Counted from the first letter of the stretch, positions 9,588-18,934 are shown. The stretch is DNA of 64,000 bases from an uncultured Eubacteriales bacterium (GCA_934796165.1 CAKVOU010000002.1:186001-250000); one strand, 5' to 3'. Numbers and translations: made by a program. The notes: generated from the sequence alone by a model not told the origin.

Positions 9588-10904
9588 ATGAATAAATGGT
9601 TGAAGTTTTACCTTGGCGGATTCTTCTCGGACGATTTGCTCGGAGAAGCCTCCTCCCGCTCCTTCTGGAATACGGTTCTCAGTCTGATTCTGTCCTTTCT
9701 CTTAATCTGGTCCGGACTTTCAGTCGGCTATATCGTCTCGTTCGGAAGGCATCTTTCCGATGCAACGGACTTTCACCGTTTTCTGGACGCTTCTCTCGGG
9801 AAGGACAATGAATCCGGTGTATATCTGACCGTTTCGGACGGCAGACTGTGTGCAGAATTTGACAACGGAGCGGATCACCTGAACACCTTTGACAGAACGG
9901 ACGGATCCTACCGTCTCATTGTGGATACCCGTCCGAAAGAAACGACCTTCGATGATTTTTCAGTCCTCTGCAAAGATGCGAATGGGAAGGAAATACCGTA
10001 TGACGAGTATGCCGCGTTAAGCGAAGAACAGAGAGAAAAATCCGAATGCAGTATCGTTTACAGCGGGCAGGCACTCGACGTTGCGGCAGGTCTTTCCGAT
10101 TACAGAGCTTACCTTGAAAAATTCTCCGCCGCGGCTGCCACGGACTCTGACAAGGAGCTTGCTGCAAACTATGCTGCACTGGAACGTGAGTATGAGGAAG
10201 GCAAAAAAACCCCGGTGGAGTACGCCAACGAAATCTATGTTCTGTATTTTGAAGCGAAATACCCGACGCTGTCCGGAAAAGATGCCTATGGAAAAGCTCC
10301 GACCCTGAGAACATACTACATGGACCTTGAAAAAAACGCACCCGACAAGAAGTACGTCATGCTGTTTGACGACATCGCCATGTGTGCATTCGTGACCGAC
10401 GGAAACGTCAACGTGGACTTCGCCGGTTATATGAACAAGGTTGACGACGGACCGATCACCTCACGCGAAATGACAGACAGCCGGATTTCGGAGCAACTGA
10501 ATCGCTTTTTCGGGGAGTCGTTTTCGAGCGGAAATGCACTGGCTTCATTTGTGTTTCTGTTCAGCCTGACACAAATGGTTCCGCTCGGTCTGCTGGCGGT
10601 ACTGATTCAGTCCCTTCTTTTGTTTATCATCTGTAAAATAAAGCGTTCGGACGAGTGCTCCGGCTTCATCGGGGCTATGAAAACGGTCGGAGCAACATTA
10701 TTCATCGGTGCCGCCGGGACGGCACTCAACGCCGTGATTCTCTCGTTCGTTCTGTCCCGCGGAGCCGTTTTCAAAATTGCCCTGATCCTGTTCCCCGCGA
10801 TTGTGACAATTCGCCTGATTGTATTTCTGGTCGGTATCATAAGACGAAAGCCGACCGTTACAGATCCGGCAGAAGAATTCTTCGACGAGGAAACAGGCAA
10901 CTGA
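9588..10904 (+). CDS. Unidentified membrane protein with large extracytoplasmic domain
   Basis: 438 residues. One membrane segment lies near residues 28-52. A soluble, charged region of about 260 residues follows (50-310), then about four hydrophobic segments to residue 425. This layout resembles DUF1189-like proteins of Firmicutes, but I do not recognise a diagnostic motif. The ATG at 9588 has no ribosome binding site of its own. A GGAGG (9561-9565) serves an eight-codon ORF (ATG 9570) whose stop overlaps the start region, suggesting translational coupling. It lies 166 bp after the GH3 gene and may or may not belong to that operon. Confidence 0.5.
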   Translation: MNKWLKFYLGGFFSDDLLGEASSRSFWNTVLSLILSFLLIWSGLSVGYIVSFGRHLSDATDFHRFLDASLGKDNESGVYLTVSDGRLCAEFDNGADHLNTFDRTDGSYRLIVDTRPKETTFDDFSVLCKDANGKEIPYDEYAALSEEQREKSECSIVYSGQALDVAAGLSDYRAYLEKFSAAAATDSDKELAANYAALEREYEEGKKTPVEYANEIYVLYFEAKYPTLSGKDAYGKAPTLRTYYMDLEKNAPDKKYVMLFDDIAMCAFVTDGNVNVDFAGYMNKVDDGPITSREMTDSRISEQLNRFFGESFSSGNALASFVFLFSLTQMVPLGLLAVLIQSLLLFIICKIKRSDECSGFIGAMKTVGATLFIGAAGTALNAVILSFVLSRGAVFKIALILFPAIVTIRLIVFLVGIIRRKPTVTDPAEEFFDEETGN

Positions 10905-11006
10905 TACAAAATAATACGCTGCGCGGCGATTTTTCCGATCGTGAAAGCAATCCGTTCACGGTACGGGCTTCCCTCCTGCCCGATTGCCGCGCTGTTTTCA
11001 GAAAAT

Positions 11007-11040
11007 CTCCCGACCGTCTCTTCAGGATGACGGTCGGGAG
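11007..11040. terminator. Terminator between convergent genes
   Basis: A perfect 12-bp stem (CTCCCGACCGTC/GACGGTCGGGAG) with a 10-base loop lies between the membrane protein gene and queA, which point towards each other. A/T-rich sequence on both sides makes bidirectional use plausible. The rest of 10905-11204 shows nothing else. Confidence 0.65.
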
Positions 11041-11204
11041 ATAACTATTTCATAACAAAAATATCGCGCAATCCGAATCATACGGACCTTTCCGGATATC
11101 CGTTTCCGAAGCAAACGGGGTAAGACGCACCGGAGCCGTCCTCCGGACGGCGCCATGTCCTGCAGCAACAAAGCAGACGGGAAATAAACGCCGCATCGCG
11201 CCGC

Positions 11205-12311
11205 TTATTCGATGAACATCGCATCGCCGAAGGAAAAGAAGCGGTATTTCTCTTTTACCGCCAGCAGGTAGATCTCCAGCATTTTCTCTCTCGAATAAAA
11301 CGCGGAGACCAGCATGAGCAGCGTGCTTTCCGGCAAGTGGAAATTGGTGATGAGCGCGTCCACTGCCTTGAAGCGGTAGCCGGGATAAATAAAGATTCCC
11401 GTTTCGCCGGACATGGCACGCACCTGCCCGTCCTCCGTCGCAACCGATTCAATCGTCCGGCAGGAGGTCGTGCCGACGCAGATGAGTCTGCCGTCCGCCG
11501 CCTTACGCTCGTTGATCATCCGTGCACTCTCCGCCGACACCGAGAAGTACTCGGTGTGCATCTTATGCTCCGCAACGGTATCCTCCTTGACCGGACGGAA
11601 AGTGCCAAGCCCGACATGGAGCATCACGGGGACGACCGCCACGCCCTTTGCCCGGATCCGGTCAAGCAGCTCCTTTGTAAAGTGTAGCCCCGCGGTCGGC
11701 GCCGCGGCGGAGCCTTCCTCGCGGGCGTATACCGTCTGATAACGGTCGTTGTCCTCCAATTGCGCCCGGATGTACGGCGGAAGAGGCATCAGACCGATTT
11801 CGTGCAGAATTTCATAGATGTTATCGTATTTGTCGTGATCGTAGGAAAAACGGATATAGCGGTTGCCGTCCTCGCATACACGGACGACTTCTCCCACGAG
11901 CATCCCGTCACCGAATACCATGCGTGCACCCAGCCGCGCACGTTTGCCCGGCTTGACCAGCGTCTCCCAGGTGTCCAACTCGCGGGAACGGAGCAGAAGC
12001 AGTTCTGTCTTTGCGTCCGGTCTTCCCTCCGCGTGACCGTACAGCCGTGCCGGAATCACCTTGGAATCGTTGATGACCAGCGTATCGCCGGGGTTCAGGT
12101 AATCAATGATGTCGTAAAAGTGCTTATGTTCGATCAGCCCGTCCGAACGGCGCACGTGCAGAAGGCGCGAGGAGTCCCGCGGCTCTGCCGGATGCTGTGC
12201 GATCAGCTCCTCGGGAAGATCATAATAAAAATCGGAAGTTTTCAGGTCGGTCCCGGGCAGGTTGTTGACAATGACTGTCCCGGCTTCCGTCCCTTTGTTC
12301 GTTTGCTCCAT
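11205..12311 (-). CDS. queA: S-adenosylmethionine:tRNA ribosyltransferase-isomerase
   Basis: QueA transfers and isomerises the ribosyl moiety of AdoMet onto preQ1 in tRNA, giving epoxyqueuosine at the wobble base. The 368-residue protein shows the family blocks DFYYDLPEELIAQHP, LVINDSKVIPARLYG, LLLRS, PLPPYIR, YARKxGSAAAPTAGLHFT-type (YAREEGSAAAPTAGLHFT), HVGLGTFRPV and THFHLPES-like NFHLPESTLLMLVSAF. The called ATG (AAAGGA upstream) adds about 22 residues before the usual start at K/TSDFYYDL; no better start is seen. It is monocistronic and divergent from dapA. Confidence 0.95.
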   Translation of the reverse strand: MEQTNKGTEAGTVIVNNLPGTDLKTSDFYYDLPEELIAQHPAEPRDSSRLLHVRRSDGLIEHKHFYDIIDYLNPGDTLVINDSKVIPARLYGHAEGRPDAKTELLLLRSRELDTWETLVKPGKRARLGARMVFGDGMLVGEVVRVCEDGNRYIRFSYDHDKYDNIYEILHEIGLMPLPPYIRAQLEDNDRYQTVYAREEGSAAAPTAGLHFTKELLDRIRAKGVAVVPVMLHVGLGTFRPVKEDTVAEHKMHTEYFSVSAESARMINERKAADGRLICVGTTSCRTIESVATEDGQVRAMSGETGIFIYPGYRFKAVDALITNFHLPESTLLMLVSAFYSREKMLEIYLLAVKEKYRFFSFGDAMFIE

Positions 12312-12373
12312 GGAGTTCCTTTCCGTTCCCAGCGTAACATCGGGGAACTCCCGTACCGCCGTCAGAAAAATGC

Positions 12374-12402
12374 TTGACAGGGCACGGATTCTGTGATATA
12401 CT
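12374..12402 (+). promoter_or_regulatory. Promoter for the lysine-riboswitch dapA transcript
   Basis: TTGACA at 12374-12379, a 17-bp spacer, and TATACT at 12397-12402, about 35 bp before the riboswitch fold begins. Confidence 0.85.
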
Positions 12403-12437
12403 GAAGGCGGACGGGTAAAACCGCCCGAACATATACT

Positions 12438-12690
12438 GCTGATAGAGGCGCGTCGCAGTACCGCCGGTGCTCAAGGTTGCCGAAACCGTCTGAGGGCTCC
12501 GCGCGAGGCTGTAACGCCGAAGTATTTCCGCTCGGCGACGGAAACGCTGGTCCTGCGGCGCATAACCGCACGACTGTCATCACCCGACCGGGATTCCGGT
12601 CATGATGGAGAGCTATCTGTAATGTCTGATAACGGGTGACATCCCGTCTATTATAGTACAATTACAGCTGGTTTTCAACCGGTTTTTTTA
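12438..12690 (+). promoter_or_regulatory. Lysine riboswitch (L-box) with terminator platform
   Basis: Conserved L-box elements are in order: GATAGAGGCGCG (12441), CAGTA, the loop CGCCGAAG, ACGCTGGTCC, CGACTGTCATCAC, and GGAGAGCTATC (12607-12617), which closes the P1 helix with GATAG. Downstream, CTGTAAT just after P1 can pair with ATTACAG near 12661. An alternative stem CTGGTT/AACCGG followed by seven Ts forms a terminator at about 12668-12690. Inferred mode: lysine binding favours the terminator and stops dapA transcription. Confidence 0.88.
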
Positions 12691-12734
12691 TTTTTTCCGA
12701 AATTTTTGCGGCAAACGCCGAGGAGGAAGACCAC

Positions 12735-13628
12735 ATGAGCAAAAACAAACCGACTGTATTTGAAGGTGCGGCAACCGCACTCATCACACCGTTTTCGGAC
12801 GGAGGGATTGACTTCGGAGCCATGAAGCGACTGATCGAACTCCAGATTGCGGGTGGGATTGACGCGCTCGTCATCGCCGGGACGACCGGGGAAGGCTCCA
12901 CGCTGACCGACGAGGAACATAAGGAGCTCCTGCGGTTCGCGGTGGAAACCGTAGCAGGAAGAGTGCCCGTTATCGCAGGAACCGGCTCAAATGATACTGC
13001 CTACGGGATCGAGTTGTCGAAATATGCATGCGAGATCGGGTGCGATGCCCTGCTCCTCGTCACGCCGTACTACAACAAGGCAACGCCGAAGGGACTGATC
13101 CGGAGCTTTCTTGCCACTGCCGATGCGGCGACCAAGCCCTGTATCCTCTACAACGTGCCCTCCCGCACGGGGTGCAACATTACCCTGCCCGTTTACCGGG
13201 AGCTTGCAAAGCACGAACGGATCGTCGCCGTCAAGGAAGCGTCCGGCAACCTGTCCGCCATCGCGGGAATCCTCGCCGAATGCGGGGACGACCTCGACGT
13301 TTATTCCGGCAACGACGACCAGATCGTTCCCATCATGTCACTCGGCGGCAAGGGCGTGATCTCGGTGGTATCCGGGCTGCTGCCTGAAATGACCCACCGG
13401 ATGTGCCGTCTCATGCTGGACGGGAAAACCGCCGACGCGGCGGCGCTCCAGCTTGCATACCTGAAGCTCATCAACGCGCTGTTCTGCGAGGTCAATCCGA
13501 TCCCTGTCAAGGCGGCAAGCGCACTGATGGGGCTGTGTGCTCCCGAAATCCGTCTGCCGCTTTGCGAGATGGAGGACGGAAACCACGAAATGCTCCGTGG
13601 CGTCCTGCATCAGTACGGGCTGATCTGA
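12735..13628 (+). CDS. dapA: 4-hydroxy-tetrahydrodipicolinate synthase
   Basis: DapA condenses pyruvate with aspartate semialdehyde in the diaminopimelate/lysine pathway. 297 residues, normal for the family. Seen: GTTGEGSTLTDEEH, the YNVPSRTGCNI block with the proton-relay Tyr, the Schiff-base Lys in IVAVKEASGN, and YSGNDDQIVPIMSLGGKGVISV. GAGGAGG lies 10 bp before the ATG. It is the first gene after the lysine riboswitch, so it is feedback-controlled by lysine. Confidence 0.97.
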   Translation: MSKNKPTVFEGAATALITPFSDGGIDFGAMKRLIELQIAGGIDALVIAGTTGEGSTLTDEEHKELLRFAVETVAGRVPVIAGTGSNDTAYGIELSKYACEIGCDALLLVTPYYNKATPKGLIRSFLATADAATKPCILYNVPSRTGCNITLPVYRELAKHERIVAVKEASGNLSAIAGILAECGDDLDVYSGNDDQIVPIMSLGGKGVISVVSGLLPEMTHRMCRLMLDGKTADAAALQLAYLKLINALFCEVNPIPVKAASALMGLCAPEIRLPLCEMEDGNHEMLRGVLHQYGLI

Positions 13629-13790
13629 CGCGTCGCCCGGCAAGCCGGACCCATATCCTCACCGGGCATCCGGAAGCCGCAGAGCGACATCGGGCAAGCC
13701 GGAACGCGCATTCCCGCCGCCCGGTCTCCCGCGGCTTTTCCGGCAGGCAACGCCGGTCGACTATATTACAACACAAAGGAAGTACCTGAA

Positions 13791-14558
13791 ATGATACAGA
13801 TTTTACTTTGCGGCTGCGGCGGCAGAATGGGACGCGCCGTCACGGAAGCCGCCGCAGAATCCTGCGAGAGGTTCGGCGTGATCGCCGGGATCGACGTGTC
13901 CGCCCCTTGCGCCGCGAGCGCGTTTCCCGTCTACACCACCCCTGCGGAATTCCCCGGCAGAGCGGACGTGATCGTGGACTTTTCCCACCACTCCGCCCTC
14001 GCAGGTCTGCTTGCTTACGCCGTGGAAGCCAAAACGCCGGCTGTGATTGCCACGACCGGGCAGACGGACGAGGAAACCATGTTGCTGCGCGACGCGGCAA
14101 AGCACATTCCGGTCTTTTTCTCCCGCAATATGTCGCTCGGGGTCAATCTGCTGATTGAGCTCTGTAAAAAGGCGGAGCTGGCGCTTGGCGAAGGATTTGA
14201 CGTGGAAATCATCGAGAAGCACCACAAACACAAACTGGATGCGCCGAGCGGGACCGCGCTCATGATTGCGGATGCGGTTTCCGCGGTGTCAGAGGGCGGT
14301 GCCAGGGAATACGTTTATGACCGCCACACCGAGAGAAAGGAACGTGACCCCGGGGAAATCGGGATCCATTCGGTGCGCGGCGGCAACATCGTGGGAGAGC
14401 ACGAGGTGATTTTTGCCGGGAAGGATGAGATCATTACCCTTTCGCACAGTGCGACCTCCCGCGAAGTGTTTGCCACCGGAGCGCTCCGCGCGGCGGAATT
14501 TCTCGTTGGCAAGCCCGCCGGACTTTACTCCATGTCGGATATCGTCGGAGGACTGTAA
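13791..14558 (+). CDS. dapB: 4-hydroxy-tetrahydrodipicolinate reductase
   Basis: DapB reduces the DapA product with NAD(P)H. 255 residues. The nucleotide-binding loop GCGGRMGRAVTEAA is at the N-terminus, VDFSHHSA follows, and the substrate site EIIEKHHKHKLDAPSGTALMIA carries the catalytic His and Lys. It follows dapA by 162 bp on the same strand, with no promoter evident between, so it is probably cotranscribed and under the same riboswitch. Confidence 0.97.
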   Translation: MIQILLCGCGGRMGRAVTEAAAESCERFGVIAGIDVSAPCAASAFPVYTTPAEFPGRADVIVDFSHHSALAGLLAYAVEAKTPAVIATTGQTDEETMLLRDAAKHIPVFFSRNMSLGVNLLIELCKKAELALGEGFDVEIIEKHHKHKLDAPSGTALMIADAVSAVSEGGAREYVYDRHTERKERDPGEIGIHSVRGGNIVGEHEVIFAGKDEIITLSHSATSREVFATGALRAAEFLVGKPAGLYSMSDIVGGL

Positions 14559-14568
14559 AAAACCTACG

Positions 14569-14602
14569 GAAGCCGGGCGCTGACTGCGCCCGGCTTCTTT
14601 TT
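14569..14602 (+). terminator. Terminator after dapB
   Basis: 12-bp stem GAAGCCGGGCGC/GCGCCCGGCTTC with a five-base loop and a following TTTTT. The stretch 14603-14820 has no gene or other signal that I can see. Confidence 0.9.
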
Positions 14603-14822
14603 ACGTACCGGATCCCGGCGGACGGGTTTTGAAAAAGGCGGTGTCTGTTTTTGTTTTTTCGGAGAGAGCCGTTCCCGCACGGAAAATGTCGTGCTGACAA
14701 ACAGCTGTCCTCTTCCGGCGTTCCGTGCGCTCACGGCGGCAAATGAGATTTCCGCCTTGCCGGACACCGGAGCCGCCATGCTGCCCGCATGCGGATGCCC
14801 TGCCGATTTTCCTTTCCGCCCC

Positions 14823-14850
14823 TTGACAGGCTCGTTTCCGGTGCTATAAT
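14823..14850 (+). promoter_or_regulatory. Promoter for the EamA leader transcript
   Basis: TTGACA (14823-14828), 16-bp spacer, TATAAT (14845-14850). It starts a transcript with a leader of about 200 bases before the EamA transporter. Confidence 0.85.
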
Positions 14851-14856
14851 GGTTGC

Positions 14857-15050
14857 AGATACATCTATCTGACAGATATCATACAAAGAAACGGATGGCA
14901 TGAACGCCGTCAAGCGGAAGATCACCGGGGTGCGCACGAGGCGGGAAAGCCGCCCTACCCACACGGCGTTTTCTGACCCGGTATCCGGAGCTTTGAAACC
15001 GGGAGCCGTGCGGGATTCCCGCAGCTATTCAAAGAAAACTGACGGAGGCA
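14857..15050 (+). promoter_or_regulatory. Unidentified structured 5' leader of the EamA transporter
   Basis: The leader folds into nested helices. AACGCCGT (about 14903) pairs with ACGGCGTT (about 14963), enclosing GGGT/ACCC and a GGCGG-GAAAG-CCGCC hairpin. Further on come CCCGGT/ACCGGG and a TGCGGGA/TCCCGCA hairpin just before the ribosome binding site. I compared it by memory with lysine, TPP, FMN, cobalamin, SAM, ZTP, guanidine and c-di-GMP riboswitch consensus blocks and found no match. A regulatory RNA is inferred from size, position and helices. Confidence 0.5.
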
Positions 15051-15057
15051 GATAACC

Positions 15058-15924
15058 ATGTGGGTATTCTATGCAGCCGGTTCGGCGCTGTTTGCGGGCG
15101 CCACCTCCATTCTCGCAAAATGCGGAATCAAAAAGACCGATTCCACCGTGGCAACGGCGATCCGCACGATTGTCGTGCTTCTCATGTCCTTTGTCATGGT
15201 GCTCCTCGTCGGCTCGCTTGACGGAATCACGTCGATCTCCCCGAAAACCTGGATCTTCCTCGTCCTCTCCGGACTTGCAACCGGCGCGTCCTGGCTTTGC
15301 TATTTCCGCGCTCTCGGCGCGGGTGACGTCAACAAGGTCGTACCGATCGACAAGTCCAGCACCATTCTGACCATTCTGCTCGCCTTTTTGGTACTCGGAG
15401 AGCCGATCTCCTGGCTGAAAGGCATCTGCGTCGTTCTGATCGGCGCCGGAACCTTTCTGATGATCGAAAAGAAAAAGACCGACGGGGAAAAGGAAATCAA
15501 AAGGTCCTGGCTTCTTTACGCGATCCTGTCGGCGGTGTTCGCCGCACTGACCTCCATTCTCGGGAAAATCGGCATTTCCGGCGTGGAATCCAACCTCGGC
15601 ACCATGATCCGCACCGCGGTGGTACTCGTCATGTCGTGGATGATGGTGTTCGTCACGGGAAAAGCAAAAGAGGCACGCCGCATACCGGGGAAGGAGCTCG
15701 GCTTCATCTGCCTGTCGGGACTTGCGACCGGCGGCTCGTGGCTTTGCTATTACAAGGCGCTCCGCGACGGACTTGCCAGTGTGGTCGTCCCGATCGATAA
15801 ACTGAGCATTCTCGTCACCATCGCGTTCTCCTGTTTTGTATTCAAAGAAAAGCTCTCCCGCAAGGCACTCGTCGGGCTGATCCTGATCGTTGCCGGCACG
15901 CTTCTGATGCTTGTAAAGGTTTGA
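15058..15924 (+). CDS. EamA/DMT-family transporter
   Basis: 288 residues with ten hydrophobic segments in two homologous halves. Each half carries the EamA pattern: LSGLATGASWLCYFRAL and LSGLATGGSWLCYYKAL, with VVPIDKSSTILTILLAF and VVPIDKLSILVTIAFSC. It sits in the cytoplasmic membrane and probably exports or imports a small metabolite. It follows the dap genes, but it has its own promoter and a structured leader, so the ligand sensed there may be its substrate; which one is unknown. Confidence 0.9.
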   Translation: MWVFYAAGSALFAGATSILAKCGIKKTDSTVATAIRTIVVLLMSFVMVLLVGSLDGITSISPKTWIFLVLSGLATGASWLCYFRALGAGDVNKVVPIDKSSTILTILLAFLVLGEPISWLKGICVVLIGAGTFLMIEKKKTDGEKEIKRSWLLYAILSAVFAALTSILGKIGISGVESNLGTMIRTAVVLVMSWMMVFVTGKAKEARRIPGKELGFICLSGLATGGSWLCYYKALRDGLASVVVPIDKLSILVTIAFSCFVFKEKLSRKALVGLILIVAGTLLMLVKV

Positions 15925-15988
15925 TGGCAGAGAGCAGCTTCACACACAACGGTCAACCAAGCACACAAAGAAACGGAGGCTCCTCCCC

Positions 15989-16567
15989 ATGACAGAGTGG
16001 ATTACACGGATTGATTTTTCCATCCTTTATTGGATTCAGAACACTTTCCGCTGCGCGTTTCTGGATTTTCTCATGCCCAAGATCACGTTTCTCGGGAACG
16101 CGGGACTGATCTGGCTCCTGATAGCCGCCGTCCTGCTCTTCCAAAAGAAATACCGCCGGACAGGCATACTCCTCCTCGCGGGGCTTCTTGCCGGAGTCCT
16201 CATCGGAAATGTCGCCCTCAAGAATCTGGTCGCGCGTGCGCGCCCCTGCTGGATCGACACCGCCGTGCGGATGCTGGTTTCCGTTCCCAAAGATTTTTCA
16301 TTCCCGTCGGGGCACACGCTGTCCTCGGTCATCGCCGCCACGGTTCTGACCGGCTCCGACCGGCGGTTCGGATTCTTTGCGATCCCTGCCGCCGTGCTCA
16401 TCGCGCTTTCCCGGCTGTACCTGTTCGTTCACTTCCCCTCCGATGTACTTGCCGCCGCGCTGCTCGGTCTCCTCATCGGGTTCGCGGTACTGATTTTCGG
16501 CGGGAAGCTGCTTGACCGGATTCTTGAAAAGATTTCCGAAAAGAAAAACCGGCAGACGGTTGAATAA
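15989..16567 (+). CDS. PAP2-family phosphatase
   Basis: 192 residues with six hydrophobic segments. The three PAP2 phosphatase motifs are visible: KNLVARARPCW (KX6RP), SFPSGHT (PSGH with catalytic His), and SRLYLFVHFPSDVLA (SRX5HX3D). Likely substrates are undecaprenyl pyrophosphate or phosphatidic/lipid phosphates on the outer face of the membrane. It lies 64 bp after the EamA gene with its own GGAGG and is probably cotranscribed with it. Confidence 0.9.
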   Translation: MTEWITRIDFSILYWIQNTFRCAFLDFLMPKITFLGNAGLIWLLIAAVLLFQKKYRRTGILLLAGLLAGVLIGNVALKNLVARARPCWIDTAVRMLVSVPKDFSFPSGHTLSSVIAATVLTGSDRRFGFFAIPAAVLIALSRLYLFVHFPSDVLAAALLGLLIGFAVLIFGGKLLDRILEKISEKKNRQTVE

Positions 16568-16575
16568 ATAAAAAC

Positions 16576-16607
16576 CGCGGGACTCCCGAAAGAGTCCCGC
16601 GATTTTT
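16576..16607. terminator. Bidirectional terminator between PAP2 and the polysaccharide operon
   Basis: 10-bp stem CGCGGGACTC/GAGTCCCGCG, loop CCGAAA, with T-runs on both sides. The two flanking transcription units converge here. The remaining 115 bp to the glycosyltransferase gene show nothing else. Confidence 0.9.
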
Positions 16608-16722
16608 GTGTTTTACGGCTCCGCAACCGGGAAAGCCTGCCGGCGGATCCCCGTTTTTGCATTTTTACCGGTATCGCCGGAATTTCATCGGTTCAGACAG
16701 TACCCGCATTACACAGAACCGC

Positions 16723-17790
16723 TCACTCCGCCCCGCCGACTTCAAGAATCTTCGCAATCAGTCCTTCCCAGGAACTGTTCGTGGGAAGCACCGGCTCACA
16801 CCGTTTCGCGGCAATCGCACGGGTAACTTTCTCGTTCAGGTCACCAAGATCCGGACGGACAAAAAACGCGTTTTCATAGTCGCCCAGAACTTCCCTTGCA
16901 TAGGGATAATCCGCCGCGACGATCGGTACCCCCGACTGCATCGCTTCCGCAAACGGAACACAGTAGGATTCGATCTCGGATACGACAATCAAGCCATACG
17001 TACCGTGGTCATAACCCGAAAGGATCTCTTCGCGCGGCAGGAAACCGGTCAAAAGTATATCCGTCCTGCCCTCAGTCAATGCCCGCACGCGCTTCGCGTA
17101 CTCGTTTTCCTGTCCCGTCATCGTCAAGAACAGCTTTTTTCCTTCCGGCATACGGATATGGTTAACCAGTTCTGCCTGCCGTTTATAAGGCATCACTCCG
17201 GCAGGATAAATCAGCCCCCCGATCTCATCCCAGCCATAGAAAACGGGCGGATGCGGCTGAATCGTCGAGGGAAACACCATCACCTCTGCTCCACGGGGAA
17301 GGTACTTTTCCATAACGCTTGCTACCACTTTGGTCGGCACCGCAAAAAAGCACGCGTTTTTCCAGCTTCTTCTCGTCAAAGGACCGATAATGTGGGTATA
17401 AATTGCATAAGGGCGCTCCTCCTTTTTTAAAAGTGAGAAGCGGGACGCCTTTGCAAGAAGCAGCATATTTTGGAAGTACACAACCTGCCGCCATGGTCCC
17501 TTCGGGAGCGCTTTGTTCTGGAACGAAACGACAACATTGACACCGTGTTCTCGCATGACACGCGGGAACACCCGTCTCTCCCAGCGGAGCCGCGCCAGAC
17601 GCGATTTCTTCACCTCCGGGAAACGGAGATTTTTCACGTGCGCACATTCGGGAACGGAAAGTACACTGGTCAGCACCAGCCACTGGTGTTTCCGGGCAGC
17701 CGGACTCGCGGCAAGTGCGTTTACAAAATCATTCAGAACCGATGCGGCGCCACCGGTTTGCGCCGCTACATCAACGATTGCAATCTTCAA
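16723..17790 (-). CDS. Glycosyltransferase family 4
   Basis: 355 residues of GT-B fold. N-terminal IAIVDVAAQTGGAASVLNDFV resembles GT4 acceptor domains. The C-terminal nucleotide-sugar domain has GGLIYPAGVMPYKRQAELV, ILLTGFLPREEIL and the E-rich motif EIESYCVPFAEAMQSGVPIVAADYPYAREV. The start is a TTG at 17790, with GGAG eight bases upstream inside the end of the frameshifted epimerase gene. It is the last gene of the polysaccharide operon, and the acceptor and sugar are unknown. Confidence 0.85.
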   Translation of the reverse strand: MKIAIVDVAAQTGGAASVLNDFVNALAASPAARKHQWLVLTSVLSVPECAHVKNLRFPEVKKSRLARLRWERRVFPRVMREHGVNVVVSFQNKALPKGPWRQVVYFQNMLLLAKASRFSLLKKEERPYAIYTHIIGPLTRRSWKNACFFAVPTKVVASVMEKYLPRGAEVMVFPSTIQPHPPVFYGWDEIGGLIYPAGVMPYKRQAELVNHIRMPEGKKLFLTMTGQENEYAKRVRALTEGRTDILLTGFLPREEILSGYDHGTYGLIVVSEIESYCVPFAEAMQSGVPIVAADYPYAREVLGDYENAFFVRPDLGDLNEKVTRAIAAKRCEPVLPTNSSWEGLIAKILEVGGAE

Positions 17791-17791
17791 A

Positions 17792-18915
17792 TCATTTTCT
17801 CCAAATCATTTTATTGACGATTCCCGTGTAAGATTGGATAATCTTAACCACCTTGGTGCTGACATTTCTGTCGGTATATGCGGGGACGGCTTCACCGAGG
17901 TCGCCGTTCCGGTACATATTCACCGCGAGATCGACCGCCTGGAGCACCTGTTCCGTCGTGATGCTTCCACCGTGAACACGCCCTTGTCCATTGCCTCGGG
18001 ACGCTCGGTACTGGTTCTCACCGACACTGCGGGGAACCCGAAATACGCTGCTTCCTCCGGGATGGTGCCGCTGTCGGACACCACGCAGAAGGCGTTCTTC
18101 TGGAGCTTGTTATAGTCAAAGAATCCGAGCGGTTTCTGGCGGTTGACCCGCTTGTCAAACACGAAACCGCGCGCTTCGATAAACTTCTTCGACCGCGGAT
18201 GGCAGGAATACAGAATCGGCATATCATAGGTTTCCGCCATCGCGTTGACGGCGTTCATCAGCGAGAGGAAATTCTGCTCGTTGTCGATGTTCTCCTCGCG
18301 GTGCGCCGACAGGAGAATGTACTTCCCCGCGATCAGTCCGAGGTTCTCCAGCACCCGGCTCTCTTCGATTTTATTCTCGTATTCAGCCAACACCTCCGCC
18401 ATGGGAGAGCCGACCGCAAAGGTATATTCGGGTCTCACGCCGCTTGCCAGAAGATAGCGTCTTGCGTGCTCGGAATAGCAGAGATTGATATCGCTCGTCA
18501 CGTCCACAATGCGGCGGATGACCTCCTCGGGGAGGTTTTCATCCTTGCAGCGGTTGCCCGCTTCCATGTGGAACACCGGAATTTTCAGGCGCTTCGCGAA
18601 AATGACGCACAGGCAGGAGTTGGTATCGCCGAGCACGATCAGGGCGTCGGGCTTCACCTCCTGCATAAGCGTGTAGGACTTGGAAATGACATTTCCCATC
18701 GTCTCCCCGAGGTTCTCACCCACCACGCCGAGATAATAATCCGGCGCACGGAGTCCGAGATCGTCAAAGAAGATCTTGTTCAACTCGTAGTCGTAATTCT
18801 GCCCGGTGTGAACCAGGACCTGATCGAAATAGGTGTCGCATTTCTTGATGATCGCGGACATCCTGATGATCTCCGGACGCGTGCCGACGACCGTCATCAG
18901 TTTGAGCTTTCGCAT
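17792..18915 (-). pseudogene. fnlC: UDP-GlcNAc 2-epimerase, FnlC/WbjD/CapG type, frameshifted near 3' end
   Basis: FnlC-type epimerases form UDP-L-FucNAc from its 2-epimer in the last step of that pathway. From ATG 18915 the frame gives a textbook N-terminus (MTVVGTRPEIIRMSAIIKKC, HTGQNYDYELN, GDTNSCLCVIFAKR, HMEAGNR, DSGTIPEEAAYFGFP, STERPEAMDKGVFTV). One base is then missing near 17967-17972. Read in the shifted frame, the expected tail continues (GSITTEQVLQAVDLAV to SYTGIVNKMIW) and stops at 17792, one base before the next gene. The in-frame product ends about 16 unrelated residues after the break, losing about 55. Functional loss or an assembly error are both possible. Confidence 0.85.
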
Positions 18916-18934
18916 TGTCGCTGCCTCTCCGTTT

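Noticed and set aside
14857..15050. A TPP, FMN, cobalamin or second lysine riboswitch before the EamA gene
   Set aside because: The defining conserved blocks of these classes are missing although the region is clearly structured.
17960..17975. Simple sequencing error in FnlC
   Set aside because: Not fully rejected: a single missing base could be an error, but the neighbouring reductase has several independent lesions, which makes true decay more likely.
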